Source: Paraburkholderia phenazinium
GTDB taxonomy: Bacteria > Pseudomonadota > Gammaproteobacteria > Burkholderiales > Burkholderiaceae
Length of the DNA stretch: 64,000 nt
Assembly (NCBI RefSeq): GCF_900100735.1
Contig: NZ_FNCJ01000017.1
Location: 1 to 64,000 of the forward strand
Direction: 5' to 3'
The translations under genes were made by a program, and so were the position numbers. Each line of letters starts with the position of its first letter. The first letter of the stretch is position 1. This document shows, in pieces, positions 7,796 to 17,010 of the stretch. The notes below the pieces were generated by a model, which worked only from the letters and a program-made list of their open reading frames with translations, did not search any database and was not told where the DNA came from.

Positions 7796-9445
7796 ATGGC
7801 AAAAGACAAAAGTGAAAGCGAACAGGCGAAGCTAGCCGCACTCAGCCCGTTCGAACTGAAGGACGAACTGATCAAGGCCGCCGGCGGCGGCGCGGTAGAG
7901 CGGGCCGCGAACGTGTCGATGCTCAACGCCGGGCGCGGCAACCCGAACTTCCTCGCGACGATTCCGCGCCACGGCTTCTGGCAACTCGGGCTCTTCGCGA
8001 TGCGCGAGTCGGAGCGTTCGTTCGCATTCATGCCCGAGGGCGTGGGCGGCTTCCCGCGCCGCGACGGACTCACGGAGCGCTTCGATCTGTTCCTGCGGGA
8101 AAACAAAGGTGTGCCAGGCATCGATTTCCTGCGCGGCGCCGTTTCATACGTGCGCGATCAACTGGGTCTGTCGGCCGGCGACTTCCTGTATGAAATGTGC
8201 GAAGGCATCCTGGCCTCGAACTACCCGGTGCCGGATCGCATGCTGAAGCTCTCGGAGATCATCGTCGGCCAGTACCTGCGCCGCGAGATGATCGGCAAGC
8301 ATCCGTTCGTCGGTGAGTTCGACATCTTCGCGGTGGAAGGCGGCACCGCGGCGATGACCTATATCTTCAACACGCTGCGCGAGAACCATCTGATCAGGGC
8401 GGGCGATACGATCGCGCTCGGCATGCCGATCTTCACGCCGTACATCGAGATTCCGCGTCTGAACGACTATCAGCTCAATGTCGTCAATCTCGAAGCGACG
8501 GTGGAAAGCGGCTGGCAGTATTCGAAGAAGGAACTCGACAAGCTGCGCGACCCGATGGTGAAGGCGTTCTTCCTCGTCAATCCGAGCAATCCGCCTTCGG
8601 TGAAGATCAACGACGAGAGCCTTCAATACATTGCCGAGATCGTCAAGGAACGCCCGGACCTGATCCTGCTGACCGACGACGTGTACGGCACCTTCGCCGA
8701 CGACTTCGTGTCGCTGTTCGCCCTCGCGCCGAAGAACACGATTCTGGTGTACTCGTATTCGAAGTACTTCGGTGCGACCGGCTGGCGTCTCGGCACCATC
8801 GCGACGCATCGCGACAACGTGCTCGACCGCCTCCTCGGCGAATTGCCGAAGGACGTGAAGAAGGAACTGCACACGCGCTACGAGTCGATTACAACCGAGC
8901 CGGACAAGCTGAAGTTCATCGACCGTCTGGTGGCCGACAGCCGAACCGTGGCGCTGAACCACACTGCGGGCCTGTCGACGCCGCAGCAGGTGCAGATGGT
9001 GCTGTTCTCGCTGTTCTCGTTGATGGATACGCCGGACGCCTACAAGAACGCGTTGAAGCGCCTGATTCGCAGCCGCAAGCAGGCGCTGTACGAAGAGGTG
9101 GGCATCTCCTTCGAAGACGACGATCCGAACCAGGTCGACTACTACACGATTCTCGACATCGAGTTTCTCGGCGAGCGGATGTTCGGACGCAAGTTCGTGG
9201 AGTGGCTGCTCAAGAATACCGAGCCGAGCGAGTTGCTGTTCCGGCTCGCGCGCGAGGCGCGGGTGGTGCTTCTGCCGGGCAAGGGCTTCGGCACGCAGCA
9301 TCCGTCGGGCCGGGTGTCGCTCGCGAACCTCAACGAGTCCGACTACCGCCAGATCGGCCGCGCCATGCGCAAGCTGATCGAGGAGTATGTCGAACGCTAC
9401 AACAAGGACACCGGCAGCAAACTCGACAAGCACGCGGTGAAGTAA
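7796..9445 (+). CDS. aspD: Aspartate 4-decarboxylase (bifunctional with aspartate transaminase)
   Basis: A 549-aa fold-type I PLP enzyme of the length expected for L-aspartate beta-decarboxylase, longer than ordinary aspartate aminotransferases. The PLP lysine is K323 in SYSKYFGATGWRLG; the conserved NPSNPPS and LLTDDVYGTF blocks are present. It converts aspartate to alanine plus CO2 in the cytoplasm, consuming a proton. Coupled to AspT exchange this gives a proton-motive cycle. A GGAGA ribosome-binding site precedes the ATG. The gene probably belongs with the two upstream antiporters in one transcript (gaps 88 and 111 bp). Confidence 0.93.
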   Translation: MAKDKSESEQAKLAALSPFELKDELIKAAGGGAVERAANVSMLNAGRGNPNFLATIPRHGFWQLGLFAMRESERSFAFMPEGVGGFPRRDGLTERFDLFLRENKGVPGIDFLRGAVSYVRDQLGLSAGDFLYEMCEGILASNYPVPDRMLKLSEIIVGQYLRREMIGKHPFVGEFDIFAVEGGTAAMTYIFNTLRENHLIRAGDTIALGMPIFTPYIEIPRLNDYQLNVVNLEATVESGWQYSKKELDKLRDPMVKAFFLVNPSNPPSVKINDESLQYIAEIVKERPDLILLTDDVYGTFADDFVSLFALAPKNTILVYSYSKYFGATGWRLGTIATHRDNVLDRLLGELPKDVKKELHTRYESITTEPDKLKFIDRLVADSRTVALNHTAGLSTPQQVQMVLFSLFSLMDTPDAYKNALKRLIRSRKQALYEEVGISFEDDDPNQVDYYTILDIEFLGERMFGRKFVEWLLKNTEPSELLFRLAREARVVLLPGKGFGTQHPSGRVSLANLNESDYRQIGRAMRKLIEEYVERYNKDTGSKLDKHAVK

Positions 9446-9556
9446 ACGCGTGAGCGGGTAAGCGTGGGCCATCGGCCCGCGCCGCGGGCGACTGGCATTG
9501 TCAAACGCACTGTCAAAGAACTTGCACAATCGCCCGGATCGGTGAATGATCGGTAC

Positions 9557-9592
9557 AGCGGCCTCGCCAGCGTCACAATTGGCGAGGCCGCT
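9557..9592 (+). terminator. Hairpin terminator after aspD
   Basis: Two perfect 13-bp arms (agcggcctcgcca and its complement) enclose a 10-nt loop. The hairpin lies about 110 bp after the decarboxylase stop and about 100 bp before the next gene. A T-run is weak, so it may act as a transcript-stabilising hairpin or an imperfect intrinsic terminator. Confidence 0.6.
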
Positions 9593-9694
9593 TGCATCTG
9601 AGCAGCCTGATTGCCTTGATGAATGCCTGATGGGTAGATTCATAGGCACACTCGGTCGCTGCTGCACTTTGACATCCTCCGTACCGATCAGATC

Positions 9695-10924
9695 ATGCCG
9701 ACCACATCGTCCACACCCGTACCCTGTCCGGACGTCGAATCGCTCGACGCCATCCTCCCCGAAGAGCCGCTGTTGATGATGGGCGCCGGCCCCGTGCCGA
9801 TTCCCGCCGCGGTCGCCAAGGCCAACACGGTCGTCATCAACCATCTGGGCGGCACGATGGTGAAGGTGATCGGCCAGGTGAAGACGATGGCGCGCTACGT
9901 GTTCCAGACCCACTCGAAGTGGGTGCTGGGCGTGGCCGGTCCGGGTTCGGCCGCGATGGAAATGGCGATCTCCAACCTGGCCTGGACGGGCACCCGCGTG
10001 CTTAGCATCAAGAACGGCTTTTTCAGCGAACGGATGGCGGAGATGGGGCGGCGCGTGGGCGCCGAGGTGTCGACGCTCGACGTTGCGGATCGCTCCGTGG
10101 CGAGTCTCGACGAGGTGGCCGAAGCGATTCGCCGCGAGCGGCCCGAGATCGTCACGATCGTGCAGGGCGAGACGTCCAACACGGTGGTCAATCATCATCT
10201 GAAGGACATCGCCGCGCTGGCGAAAGCAGCGGGCGCGCTGGTGATCGTCGACGCAGTGTGTACGCTCTCCACCATGCCGCTCGAGATGGACGCGTGGGGC
10301 ATCGACGCGGTGATTACCGGCGGCCAGAAAGGGCTGTCGTCGATTCCGGGCGTCTCGTTGATCGCCTTCTCCGACGCCGCGTGGGAGCGCGTCAAAAACC
10401 GCAAGGCGCCGAACGCACACTGGTGTCTCGATGCCTCGCTCGCGGAAAATTTCTGGCACAACGCCGGCTATCACTACACGGCGCCGGTCTCGGGCGTGCT
10501 GGCCTTGCATGAGGCGTTGCGCCTCGTGTGTGCGGAGACGCTGGAGAAGCGTTTCGCGCGGCATCTGAAATGCTCGGTCGCGCTGCAGGAAGGCATCACG
10601 GCGCTCGGCTTGCAGCTTTATACGCCGGCGGCCTGCCGCCTGAATTCGGTGGTCGGGATCGAGGTGCCGCAAGGCCTGAGTCCTGCCGATATCTGCGGCC
10701 ATATCTCGCGCCAGCACCAGGTGGAAATCTCCGGCTCGTTCGGCTTGCCGATCGTGCGCATCGGCCAGATGGGCGAGCAGTGCCGCGAACACAACCTGTT
10801 CCGCACGCTCCACGCGCTGGGCCGGACCGTGCTGGATCTCGGCGTGGCGGTCGATTTGCCGGCCGGGGTGGCCGCGCTTGAGAAGTCGCTGTCGGGTGGG
10901 GCGCGCGGCGTGGCGGCGCGCTAG
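9695..10924 (+). CDS. Class V PLP aminotransferase (alanine/serine/ureidoglycine-glyoxylate type)
   Basis: A 409-aa class V aminotransferase. The PLP lysine is K212 in ITGGQKGLSS, with VQGETSNTVVNHH and the IVDAVCTLSTMPLEMD block (Asp of the cofactor site). Close relatives are alanine-glyoxylate, serine-pyruvate and (S)-ureidoglycine-glyoxylate aminotransferases, which residue patterns alone do not let me separate. Context allows two readings: use of alanine from the adjacent aspartate decarboxylase, or purine breakdown together with xdhABC 2 kb away. The ATG at 9695 has no strong ribosome-binding site. It is separated from aspD by a hairpin, so it is probably its own transcription unit. Confidence 0.82.
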   Translation: MPTTSSTPVPCPDVESLDAILPEEPLLMMGAGPVPIPAAVAKANTVVINHLGGTMVKVIGQVKTMARYVFQTHSKWVLGVAGPGSAAMEMAISNLAWTGTRVLSIKNGFFSERMAEMGRRVGAEVSTLDVADRSVASLDEVAEAIRRERPEIVTIVQGETSNTVVNHHLKDIAALAKAAGALVIVDAVCTLSTMPLEMDAWGIDAVITGGQKGLSSIPGVSLIAFSDAAWERVKNRKAPNAHWCLDASLAENFWHNAGYHYTAPVSGVLALHEALRLVCAETLEKRFARHLKCSVALQEGITALGLQLYTPAACRLNSVVGIEVPQGLSPADICGHISRQHQVEISGSFGLPIVRIGQMGEQCREHNLFRTLHALGRTVLDLGVAVDLPAGVAALEKSLSGGARGVAAR

Positions 10925-11204
10925 TTGCGAAGCTGCTGAATGTAGGCGCGGGCCGGTATGCGCCGGCTTGCCCTCGCCGGACGGTGTGTCCCCGTTAGCC
11001 GAACTTTGCAGCAATTGCGCGTCAGATTGACGCGGTTGCCGTCGATTTATGGGATGTGGCGCCGAGCTGCGACTGCACGCCACGTGCCAAGCTCTCCATT
11101 CCTTACTATTATTACACTTGTCTGATGAGGTAAATCAAAGGCAACCAGGGCAACAGTGATTTCTCATGTGAGGTCTCACGCCCCGCCTGTAAAGGGGGTA
11201 CGAA

Positions 11205-11444
11205 ATGAGCAATACCATCTACGACGAACGCCTCGCGCTTCTGCAGGCGATTGCAACTGACGTCCTCGGCATCGACAAGCTCGAACCGACCGCCAAACCG
11301 ACTGCGGACTTCCGCATCGTCAATATCGAACATCTCATCGTGGCGCTCGAGGCGGCTTACGATGCCGGCCTGGTGGTCGGGCGGCGGGTCGCCCGCGAAG
11401 GTAACGGCGGCGCGCAGCCGACCGATGAGGTGTATTTCCCGTAA
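11205..11444 (+). CDS. Small conserved-looking orphan protein (DUF6900-like pattern)
   Basis: A 79-aa acidic soluble protein (MSNTIYDERLALLQAIATDV...). A good ribosome-binding site, AAAGGGGG, lies just upstream, and the composition is plausible for a real gene. The pattern LLQAIATDVLGIDKLEP...IVALEAAYDAG reminds me of small Burkholderia DUF6900-type proteins, but that is unverified. A short dyad gtgag-gt-ctcac lies at 11168-11179 before it. Function unknown. Confidence 0.6.
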   Translation: MSNTIYDERLALLQAIATDVLGIDKLEPTAKPTADFRIVNIEHLIVALEAAYDAGLVVGRRVAREGNGGAQPTDEVYFP

Positions 11445-11465
11445 TTCCTGTCAGCGACTGGACGC

Positions 11466-12677
11466 TCAGGTCGCTGCGGGCGCGTTGGGCACCCGGGCGT
11501 TGCGCAGATACAGCATGGTCGAAAGCGCCACGGCGGCCGCCGAGGCCGTGGCCGCAAACAGAAACACCGACCCATAACCGAAGGCGCCCGCGATATAGCC
11601 GGCGAGCGGCCCGGTAATCCCCAGCGACAGGTCGAGAAACACCGAGTACGCCGACAGCGCCGCACCGCGGCTGGCAGGCGGCACCAGTCCGACCGCTTCG
11701 ACGCCGAGCGCCGGAAACACCAGAGCAAAACCAAAACCCGTCAGCGCGGCCCCGGCCAGCGCGAAGTGCGGCTCGGGCGCGAGCCACAGCATCAGCAGGC
11801 CGACACATTCGAACGAGAACGACACAATCGCCACCCGGAAGCCGCCATAGGTCTTGATCGTATTGGCGAACAACAGGCGCGCGCCGATAAACAGCGTACC
11901 GAACACGGTCAGCGAGAGCGCGGCATTCGGCCAGTGCCGCGCCGCGTAGAACAGCGTGATGAAGGTGGCGATCGAGCCGAAACCGGCCGATCCGAGCGCC
12001 AGCCCGATGCCGTGCGGCAATACCCGCATGAAGACGCTGCGGTACGACATCCGTTCGCCGTGCACGATCGGCACGGCCGCGATGTGCCGGGCAAGGTAGT
12101 AGCCAAGCGCCGCCAGCGCGATCACCACGATGCCGAGCGCCGTATAGCCCACCAGATGGGCAATTGCCACTCCAAGCGGCGCGCCGATGGCCAGTGCGCC
12201 GTAGGTGGCAATGCCGTTCCACGAGATCACGCGCGCGTTGTGCGACACGCCGACCCGCCCGATCCCCCACAGAATCGCGCCCGTCCCGCACAGGCTCTCG
12301 CCGAAACCGAGCACCAGCCGGCTCAACACCAGCAAGCTCAGGCTGAGCGCCGGCCAGTGAGCGCACAACACGGCGAGCAGCAGCATCACGCCGCTCGTGC
12401 CGCAGCCGATCAGGCCGATTGCCACCGTGCGCTTGGGCCCGAGCGTGTCGGCCGAGCGTCCTGCGAGGGCGCGCGAGGCGAGGGTCGCCAGGTACTGCAC
12501 GCTGATCGCCGCCCCCGCGATGATCGCGCTGAAGCCGAGGTCGTCATGGACGTAGCCTGGCAGCACCGCCAGCGGAATCCCGATGGTCAGATAGCAAATA
12601 AACGTGAAAAACACGACCGGAATGATCTGCAAAGTGGTCGCAAATTCGCTGCGCGGAGTGGCTGTGTCGGCGGACAT
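11466..12677 (-). CDS. MFS transporter (YhhS/YfcJ-like)
   Basis: A 403-aa, 12-helix major facilitator protein. The loop 2-3 signature GRSADTLGPKR follows the third helix. Overall layout resembles the YhhS/YfcJ group of putative efflux carriers. Substrate is not evident. It is divergent from xdhA across a 380-bp spacer with repeated A/T-rich dyads, so co-regulation with purine oxidation is possible, but neither this nor purine transport is indicated by sequence. The first ATG at 12677 has only a weak ribosome-binding site. Confidence 0.82.
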   Translation of the reverse strand: MSADTATPRSEFATTLQIIPVVFFTFICYLTIGIPLAVLPGYVHDDLGFSAIIAGAAISVQYLATLASRALAGRSADTLGPKRTVAIGLIGCGTSGVMLLLAVLCAHWPALSLSLLVLSRLVLGFGESLCGTGAILWGIGRVGVSHNARVISWNGIATYGALAIGAPLGVAIAHLVGYTALGIVVIALAALGYYLARHIAAVPIVHGERMSYRSVFMRVLPHGIGLALGSAGFGSIATFITLFYAARHWPNAALSLTVFGTLFIGARLLFANTIKTYGGFRVAIVSFSFECVGLLMLWLAPEPHFALAGAALTGFGFALVFPALGVEAVGLVPPASRGAALSAYSVFLDLSLGITGPLAGYIAGAFGYGSVFLFAATASAAAVALSTMLYLRNARVPNAPAAT

Positions 12678-12752
12678 GGGGAAAACGAGACTTGAAAACG
12701 GCGGGGAGCCATGATTCTCCCATGGAACCGATTCCCTTGCAGGAGTTGCTTA

Positions 12753-12882
12753 ATTATTTTCCCTATAAAAATACGGTGCCGGATCGAAATAAAGGGGGCG
12801 TTTTGGCGCGGTAAGCGTCTCTGGGGACGGTGAGATTTCCGTGCGCATGGCCAAAAGAGCGTATTTATGAGAAAAATACGGT
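12753..12882. promoter_or_regulatory. Repeated A/T-rich operator-like sites between MFS gene and xdhA
   Basis: An 11-bp direct repeat aaaaatacggt occurs at 12767-12777 and 12872-12882. The second copy sits in a dyad of 7-bp arms CGTATTT and AAATACG (12860-12866, 12874-12880). The first sits behind an imperfect TATTTT...AAAATA dyad. Their position in a divergent promoter region suggests operators, but the binding protein is unknown. Confidence 0.35.
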
Positions 12883-13056
12883 AATTAAATGCGCCCTGTA
12901 TAAGCGCACTTTGCTCCAAACTGATCTCCTTATCGTCGCAACGATATGTCCCGCATGTGTTCCGGGCTATGGGTTGCAAATATTGACGGTGATAGCGTTC
13001 GAACCGTCACTGCAGCATGGTCCCCACGGACACAGAAAAACCCGAGAGTACGAGAC

Positions 13057-14574
13057 ATGACCCAGCCGATTCGCTTCTACCACCGCAACGCGATCCGCGA
13101 GATCAAGGACGCGCCTGTCACCCGCACCGTGCTGCAGTACCTGCGCGAAGACGCGCATTGCACCGGCACCAAGGAAGGGTGTGCCGAAGGCGACTGCGGC
13201 GCATGCACGGTCGTGGTCGGCGAGCGCGACGCAGCCGGTGGCGTCAACTTCAAGGCGGTCAACGCCTGCATCCAGTTCCTGCCCACGCTCGACGGCAAGG
13301 CGCTCTTCACGGTCGAAGACCTGCGCCAGCCGGATGGTTCGCTGCACCCGGTGCAGGAGGCGATGGTCGAATGTCACGGCTCGCAGTGCGGCTTCTGCAC
13401 GCCGGGCTTCGTGATGTCGATGTGGTCGCTGTACGAAAAGCACGGCCACGAGCATAGCTGCGCCAACAAGACCGTCCCCTCGCGCGACGACATCAGCAAC
13501 GCGCTGACCGGCAACCTGTGCCGCTGCACGGGCTACCGGCCGATCGTCGATGCGGCGGTGCGCATGTTCGAAGCGCCCGCGCCGAAGGCGCCGGTCGACC
13601 TCGCCGCGCTGTCGGCCAAGCTCGCCACGCTCAAGCGCGGCGAAACCTTCCACTACGAATTCGCCGGCCAGCAATTCGTCGCGCCGCGCACGGTCGAGGC
13701 GCTCGCACAGATCAAGGCCGCGCAGCCGGCCACGCGCATCCTCGCCGGCAGCACCGACATCGGCTTGTGGGTCACCAAGCAGATGCGCGAATTGGGCAAC
13801 ATCGTCTACGTCGGCCAGATCGAAGCCTTGCAGCGCATCGCGGTCACGAACGACTGGATCGAGATCGGCGCGGGCGTGAGCGTCGAGACGGCTTATGAAG
13901 CGCTCGCGAAGCACTATCCCGAACTGACCGAGATGTGGAAGCGCTTTGCCTCGCTGCCGATCCGCAACGCCGGCACGCTCGGCGGCAACATTGCCAACGG
14001 CTCGCCGATCGGCGATTCGATGCCGGGCCTGATCGCCCTCGGCGCGCATGTGGTGGTGCGCGGAGGCGAGATCGAACGCGAGATGCCGCTCGAAGACCTG
14101 TACCTCGCGTATCAGAAGAAGGACATGGCCGAGCATGAGTTCGTGGTCGGCCTGAAGGTGCCGACCCGCAGCGGCGCGCGCCAGAACCTGCAATTCCGCA
14201 CCTACAAGCTCTCCAAGCGCTTCGACTCGGACATCTCGGCGGTGTGCGCGGCGTTCTCGTTTATCGCTGACGGCGACACGATCCGCGAGCCGCGCATTGC
14301 CTTCGGCGGCATGGCCGCCACCTCGAAGCGCGCGACCCACGCCGAAGCGGTGCTGCGCGATGCCGAATGGCACGAAGCCACCGCGCAGGCGGCGATGATC
14401 GCGCTCGGCAACGACTACGCGCCGTTGAGCGACATGCGCGCCACCAGCAACTACCGTCTCGACGCGGCCAAGAACACGCTGTATCGCTTCTGGCTCGAAA
14501 CCCGCCCGCACAATCCGCTGCCCAGGTCCGCACTCGATGTGCGCGCAGTAGAAGCCGCCGGCGCGAACGCCTGA
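13057..14574 (+). CDS. xdhA: Xanthine dehydrogenase small subunit (2Fe-2S and FAD)
   Basis: A 505-aa protein: N-terminal plant-type 2Fe-2S domain with cysteines C35, C42, C47, C50 (CTGTKEGCAEGDCGAC). A second cluster domain follows (CGSQCGFCTPGF and LCRCTGYRP), then an FAD-binding domain containing IRNAGTLGGNIANGSPIGD and a C-terminal CO-dehydrogenase-flavoprotein-like part. It carries electrons from the molybdenum centre of XdhB to NAD+, oxidising hypoxanthine and xanthine to urate in the cytoplasm. Start ATG 13057 was chosen over the longer 12946 frame because the family begins just before IRFYHRN. It is followed after 31 bp by xdhB. Confidence 0.95.
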   Translation: MTQPIRFYHRNAIREIKDAPVTRTVLQYLREDAHCTGTKEGCAEGDCGACTVVVGERDAAGGVNFKAVNACIQFLPTLDGKALFTVEDLRQPDGSLHPVQEAMVECHGSQCGFCTPGFVMSMWSLYEKHGHEHSCANKTVPSRDDISNALTGNLCRCTGYRPIVDAAVRMFEAPAPKAPVDLAALSAKLATLKRGETFHYEFAGQQFVAPRTVEALAQIKAAQPATRILAGSTDIGLWVTKQMRELGNIVYVGQIEALQRIAVTNDWIEIGAGVSVETAYEALAKHYPELTEMWKRFASLPIRNAGTLGGNIANGSPIGDSMPGLIALGAHVVVRGGEIEREMPLEDLYLAYQKKDMAEHEFVVGLKVPTRSGARQNLQFRTYKLSKRFDSDISAVCAAFSFIADGDTIREPRIAFGGMAATSKRATHAEAVLRDAEWHEATAQAAMIALGNDYAPLSDMRATSNYRLDAAKNTLYRFWLETRPHNPLPRSALDVRAVEAAGANA

Positions 14575-14605
14575 AGCCGTCCCACGGATACGGAGAACCA
14601 TTCGA

Positions 14606-16972
14606 ATGAATCAGCAAGCAGAACCGTTCCTGAAAGACGCTCAGGATTTCGACGACTTCACCCAGGTGCATGTCTCGCGTCCGCATGAATCCGCGCATCT
14701 GCACGTGAGCGGCCGCGCGACCTACACCGACGACATTCCCGTGCTCGCCGGCACGTTGCACGCCGCGCTTGGCCTGTCGCCGAAGGCGCATGCGAAGATC
14801 GTCTCGATGTCGCTCGACAAGGTGCGCGCCACACCCGGCGTAGTCGCCGTTTTCACGGCGCAGGATATTCCCGGCGTCAACGACGTCGGCCCGATCATCC
14901 ACGGCGACGACCCGATCCTCGCCGACGGCCTGGTGCAGTATGTCGGTCAGCCGATGTTCATCGTGGTCGCCGTCTCGCACGAAGCGGCCCGCCTCGCGGC
15001 GCGGCGCGCCGAAGTGGTCTATGAAGAGCTGCCGGCGATCCTCACCGCGCAGCAGGCTCGCGCCGCCAATCAGCACGTACTGCCGCCGATGAAGCTCGCG
15101 CGCGGCGAAGCGAGCGCCAAGATTGCCCGTGCAGCGCATCACGACGCCGGCGAAATGCTGCTCGGAGGCCAGGAGCAGTTCTATCTGGAAGGGCAGATTT
15201 CGTACGCAGTGCCGAAGGACGACGACGGCATGCACATCTACTGTTCGACCCAGCACCCGACCGAGATGCAGCACATGGTGGCGCACGCGTTGCACGTGCC
15301 GTCGCATAACGTGCAGGTCGAGTGCCGCCGGATGGGCGGCGGTTTCGGCGGCAAGGAATCGCAGTCGGGCCTGTTCGCCTGCTGTGCCGCGATTGCCGCA
15401 TGGAAGCTGCTGTGCCCGGTGAAGCTGCGTCCGGACCGCGACGACGACATGATGGTCACCGGCAAGCGCCATGATTTCCACTACACGTATGAAGTCGGCT
15501 ACGACGAAAAGGGCGTGATCGATGGCGTGAGCGTCGACATGACCTCGCGCTGCGGCTTCTCCGCCGACCTGTCCGGTCCCGTGATGACGCGTGCGCTGTG
15601 CCACTTCGACAACGCGTACTGGCTGTCCGACGTGACGATCGATGGCTTCTGCGGCAAGACCAACACGCAGTCGAACACCGCGTTCCGCGGCTTCGGCGGC
15701 CCGCAAGGCGCGTTCGCGATCGAATACATCATGGACAACATCGCGCGTTCGCTCGGCGAGGATTCGCTCGACGTGCGCCGCCGCAACTTGTACGGCAAGA
15801 CCGAACGGAATCAGACGCCGTATGGTCAGGTGGTCGAAGACAACGTGATCCACGAGCTGATCGACGAACTCGAAGCGACCAGCGATTACCGCGCACGCCG
15901 CGCCGCGATCCGCGAGTTCAACGCGAACAACGAGGTGCTGAAGAAGGGGCTCGCGCTCACGCCGGTGAAGTTCGGCATTGCGTTCAACGTGACCCACTTC
16001 AACCAGGCCGGTGCGTTGGTGCACATCTACACCGACGGCTCGGTGCTGGTGAACCACGGCGGCACGGAGATGGGGCAGGGGCTGAATACCAAGGTGGCGC
16101 AGGTCGTCGCGCACGAACTCGGCATCAGCTTCAGCCGCGTGCGTGTCACAGCGACCGACACCAGCAAGGTGGCGAACACCTCGGCTACCGCCGCTTCGAC
16201 CGGCTCCGATCTGAACGGCAAGGCCGCGCAGGACGCTGCACGCCAGTTGCGCGAGCGCCTCTCGGCCTTCGCCGCCGAGCGTTTCGGCGCAGGCCAGGTG
16301 AGCGCGGACAGCGTGCGCTTCGCACACGACCGCGTACGGGTCGGCGAGGCCGTGCTGCCGTTTGAAGAGATCATCGCCAAAGCCTATCTGGCGCGCGTGC
16401 AGCTCTGGTCGGACGGTTTCTATGCCACGCCGAAGCTGTACTGGGATCAGTCGAAGCTGCAGGGCCGCCCGTTCTACTACTACTCGTATGGCGCGGCGGT
16501 CTCGGAAGTGGTGATCGACACGCTGACCGGCGAAATGCGCGTGCTGCGCGCCGATGCGCTGCATGACGTGGGCGCATCGCTGAATCCGGCGCTCGACGTC
16601 GGCCAGGTGGAAGGCGCGTTTATCCAGGGCATGGGCTGGCTCACCACCGAAGAACTGTGGTGGAAGGCCGACGGCAAGCTGATGACGCATGCGCCGTCCA
16701 CCTACAAGATCCCGACGGTGAACGACACGCCGCCCGATTTCCGCGTCAGGCTCTTCAAGAACAAGAATGCCGAGGACAGCATTCACCGTTCGAAGGCCAC
16801 CGGCGAGCCGCCGCTGCTGCTGCCGTTCTCGGTGTTCTTTGCGATCCGCGATGCGGTGGCGAGCGTGGGCGACTACAAGGTCAATCCGCCGCTGAACGCG
16901 CCTGCGACGAGCGAAGAGATCCTCAAGGCGGTGAGCGCGGTGCGTGCGGCTACGGCTGCGCCGCGCCAATAA
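14606..16972 (+). CDS. xdhB: Xanthine dehydrogenase large, molybdopterin-binding subunit
   Basis: A 788-aa molybdenum hydroxylase subunit of normal length. Molybdopterin-binding signatures are visible: MGGGFGGKESQ, TAFRGFGGPQGAFA and GTEMGQGLNTKVAQ. Near the C-terminus KATGEPPLLLPFSV carries the catalytic glutamate. It binds Moco and hydroxylates the purine, passing electrons to XdhA. A GGAGAA ribosome-binding site precedes the ATG. The gene lies between xdhA (31-bp gap) and a shortened xdhC (38-bp gap), clearly one operon. Confidence 0.95.
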   Translation: MNQQAEPFLKDAQDFDDFTQVHVSRPHESAHLHVSGRATYTDDIPVLAGTLHAALGLSPKAHAKIVSMSLDKVRATPGVVAVFTAQDIPGVNDVGPIIHGDDPILADGLVQYVGQPMFIVVAVSHEAARLAARRAEVVYEELPAILTAQQARAANQHVLPPMKLARGEASAKIARAAHHDAGEMLLGGQEQFYLEGQISYAVPKDDDGMHIYCSTQHPTEMQHMVAHALHVPSHNVQVECRRMGGGFGGKESQSGLFACCAAIAAWKLLCPVKLRPDRDDDMMVTGKRHDFHYTYEVGYDEKGVIDGVSVDMTSRCGFSADLSGPVMTRALCHFDNAYWLSDVTIDGFCGKTNTQSNTAFRGFGGPQGAFAIEYIMDNIARSLGEDSLDVRRRNLYGKTERNQTPYGQVVEDNVIHELIDELEATSDYRARRAAIREFNANNEVLKKGLALTPVKFGIAFNVTHFNQAGALVHIYTDGSVLVNHGGTEMGQGLNTKVAQVVAHELGISFSRVRVTATDTSKVANTSATAASTGSDLNGKAAQDAARQLRERLSAFAAERFGAGQVSADSVRFAHDRVRVGEAVLPFEEIIAKAYLARVQLWSDGFYATPKLYWDQSKLQGRPFYYYSYGAAVSEVVIDTLTGEMRVLRADALHDVGASLNPALDVGQVEGAFIQGMGWLTTEELWWKADGKLMTHAPSTYKIPTVNDTPPDFRVRLFKNKNAEDSIHRSKATGEPPLLLPFSVFFAIRDAVASVGDYKVNPPLNAPATSEEILKAVSAVRAATAAPRQ

Positions 16973-17010
16973 GCGTCAATAACCACCGATAACCGAAGCG
17001 ACCCACCGGA

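Noticed and set aside
8144..11083. A very long open frame on the minus strand across the aspD and aminotransferase genes
   Set aside because: It is the antisense shadow of two well-supported plus-strand genes, as expected in GC-rich DNA, and it resembles no protein family.
14261..16969. Long minus-strand frame opposite xdhB
   Set aside because: Arginine/histidine-rich shadow of xdhB with no ribosome-binding site and no domain pattern.
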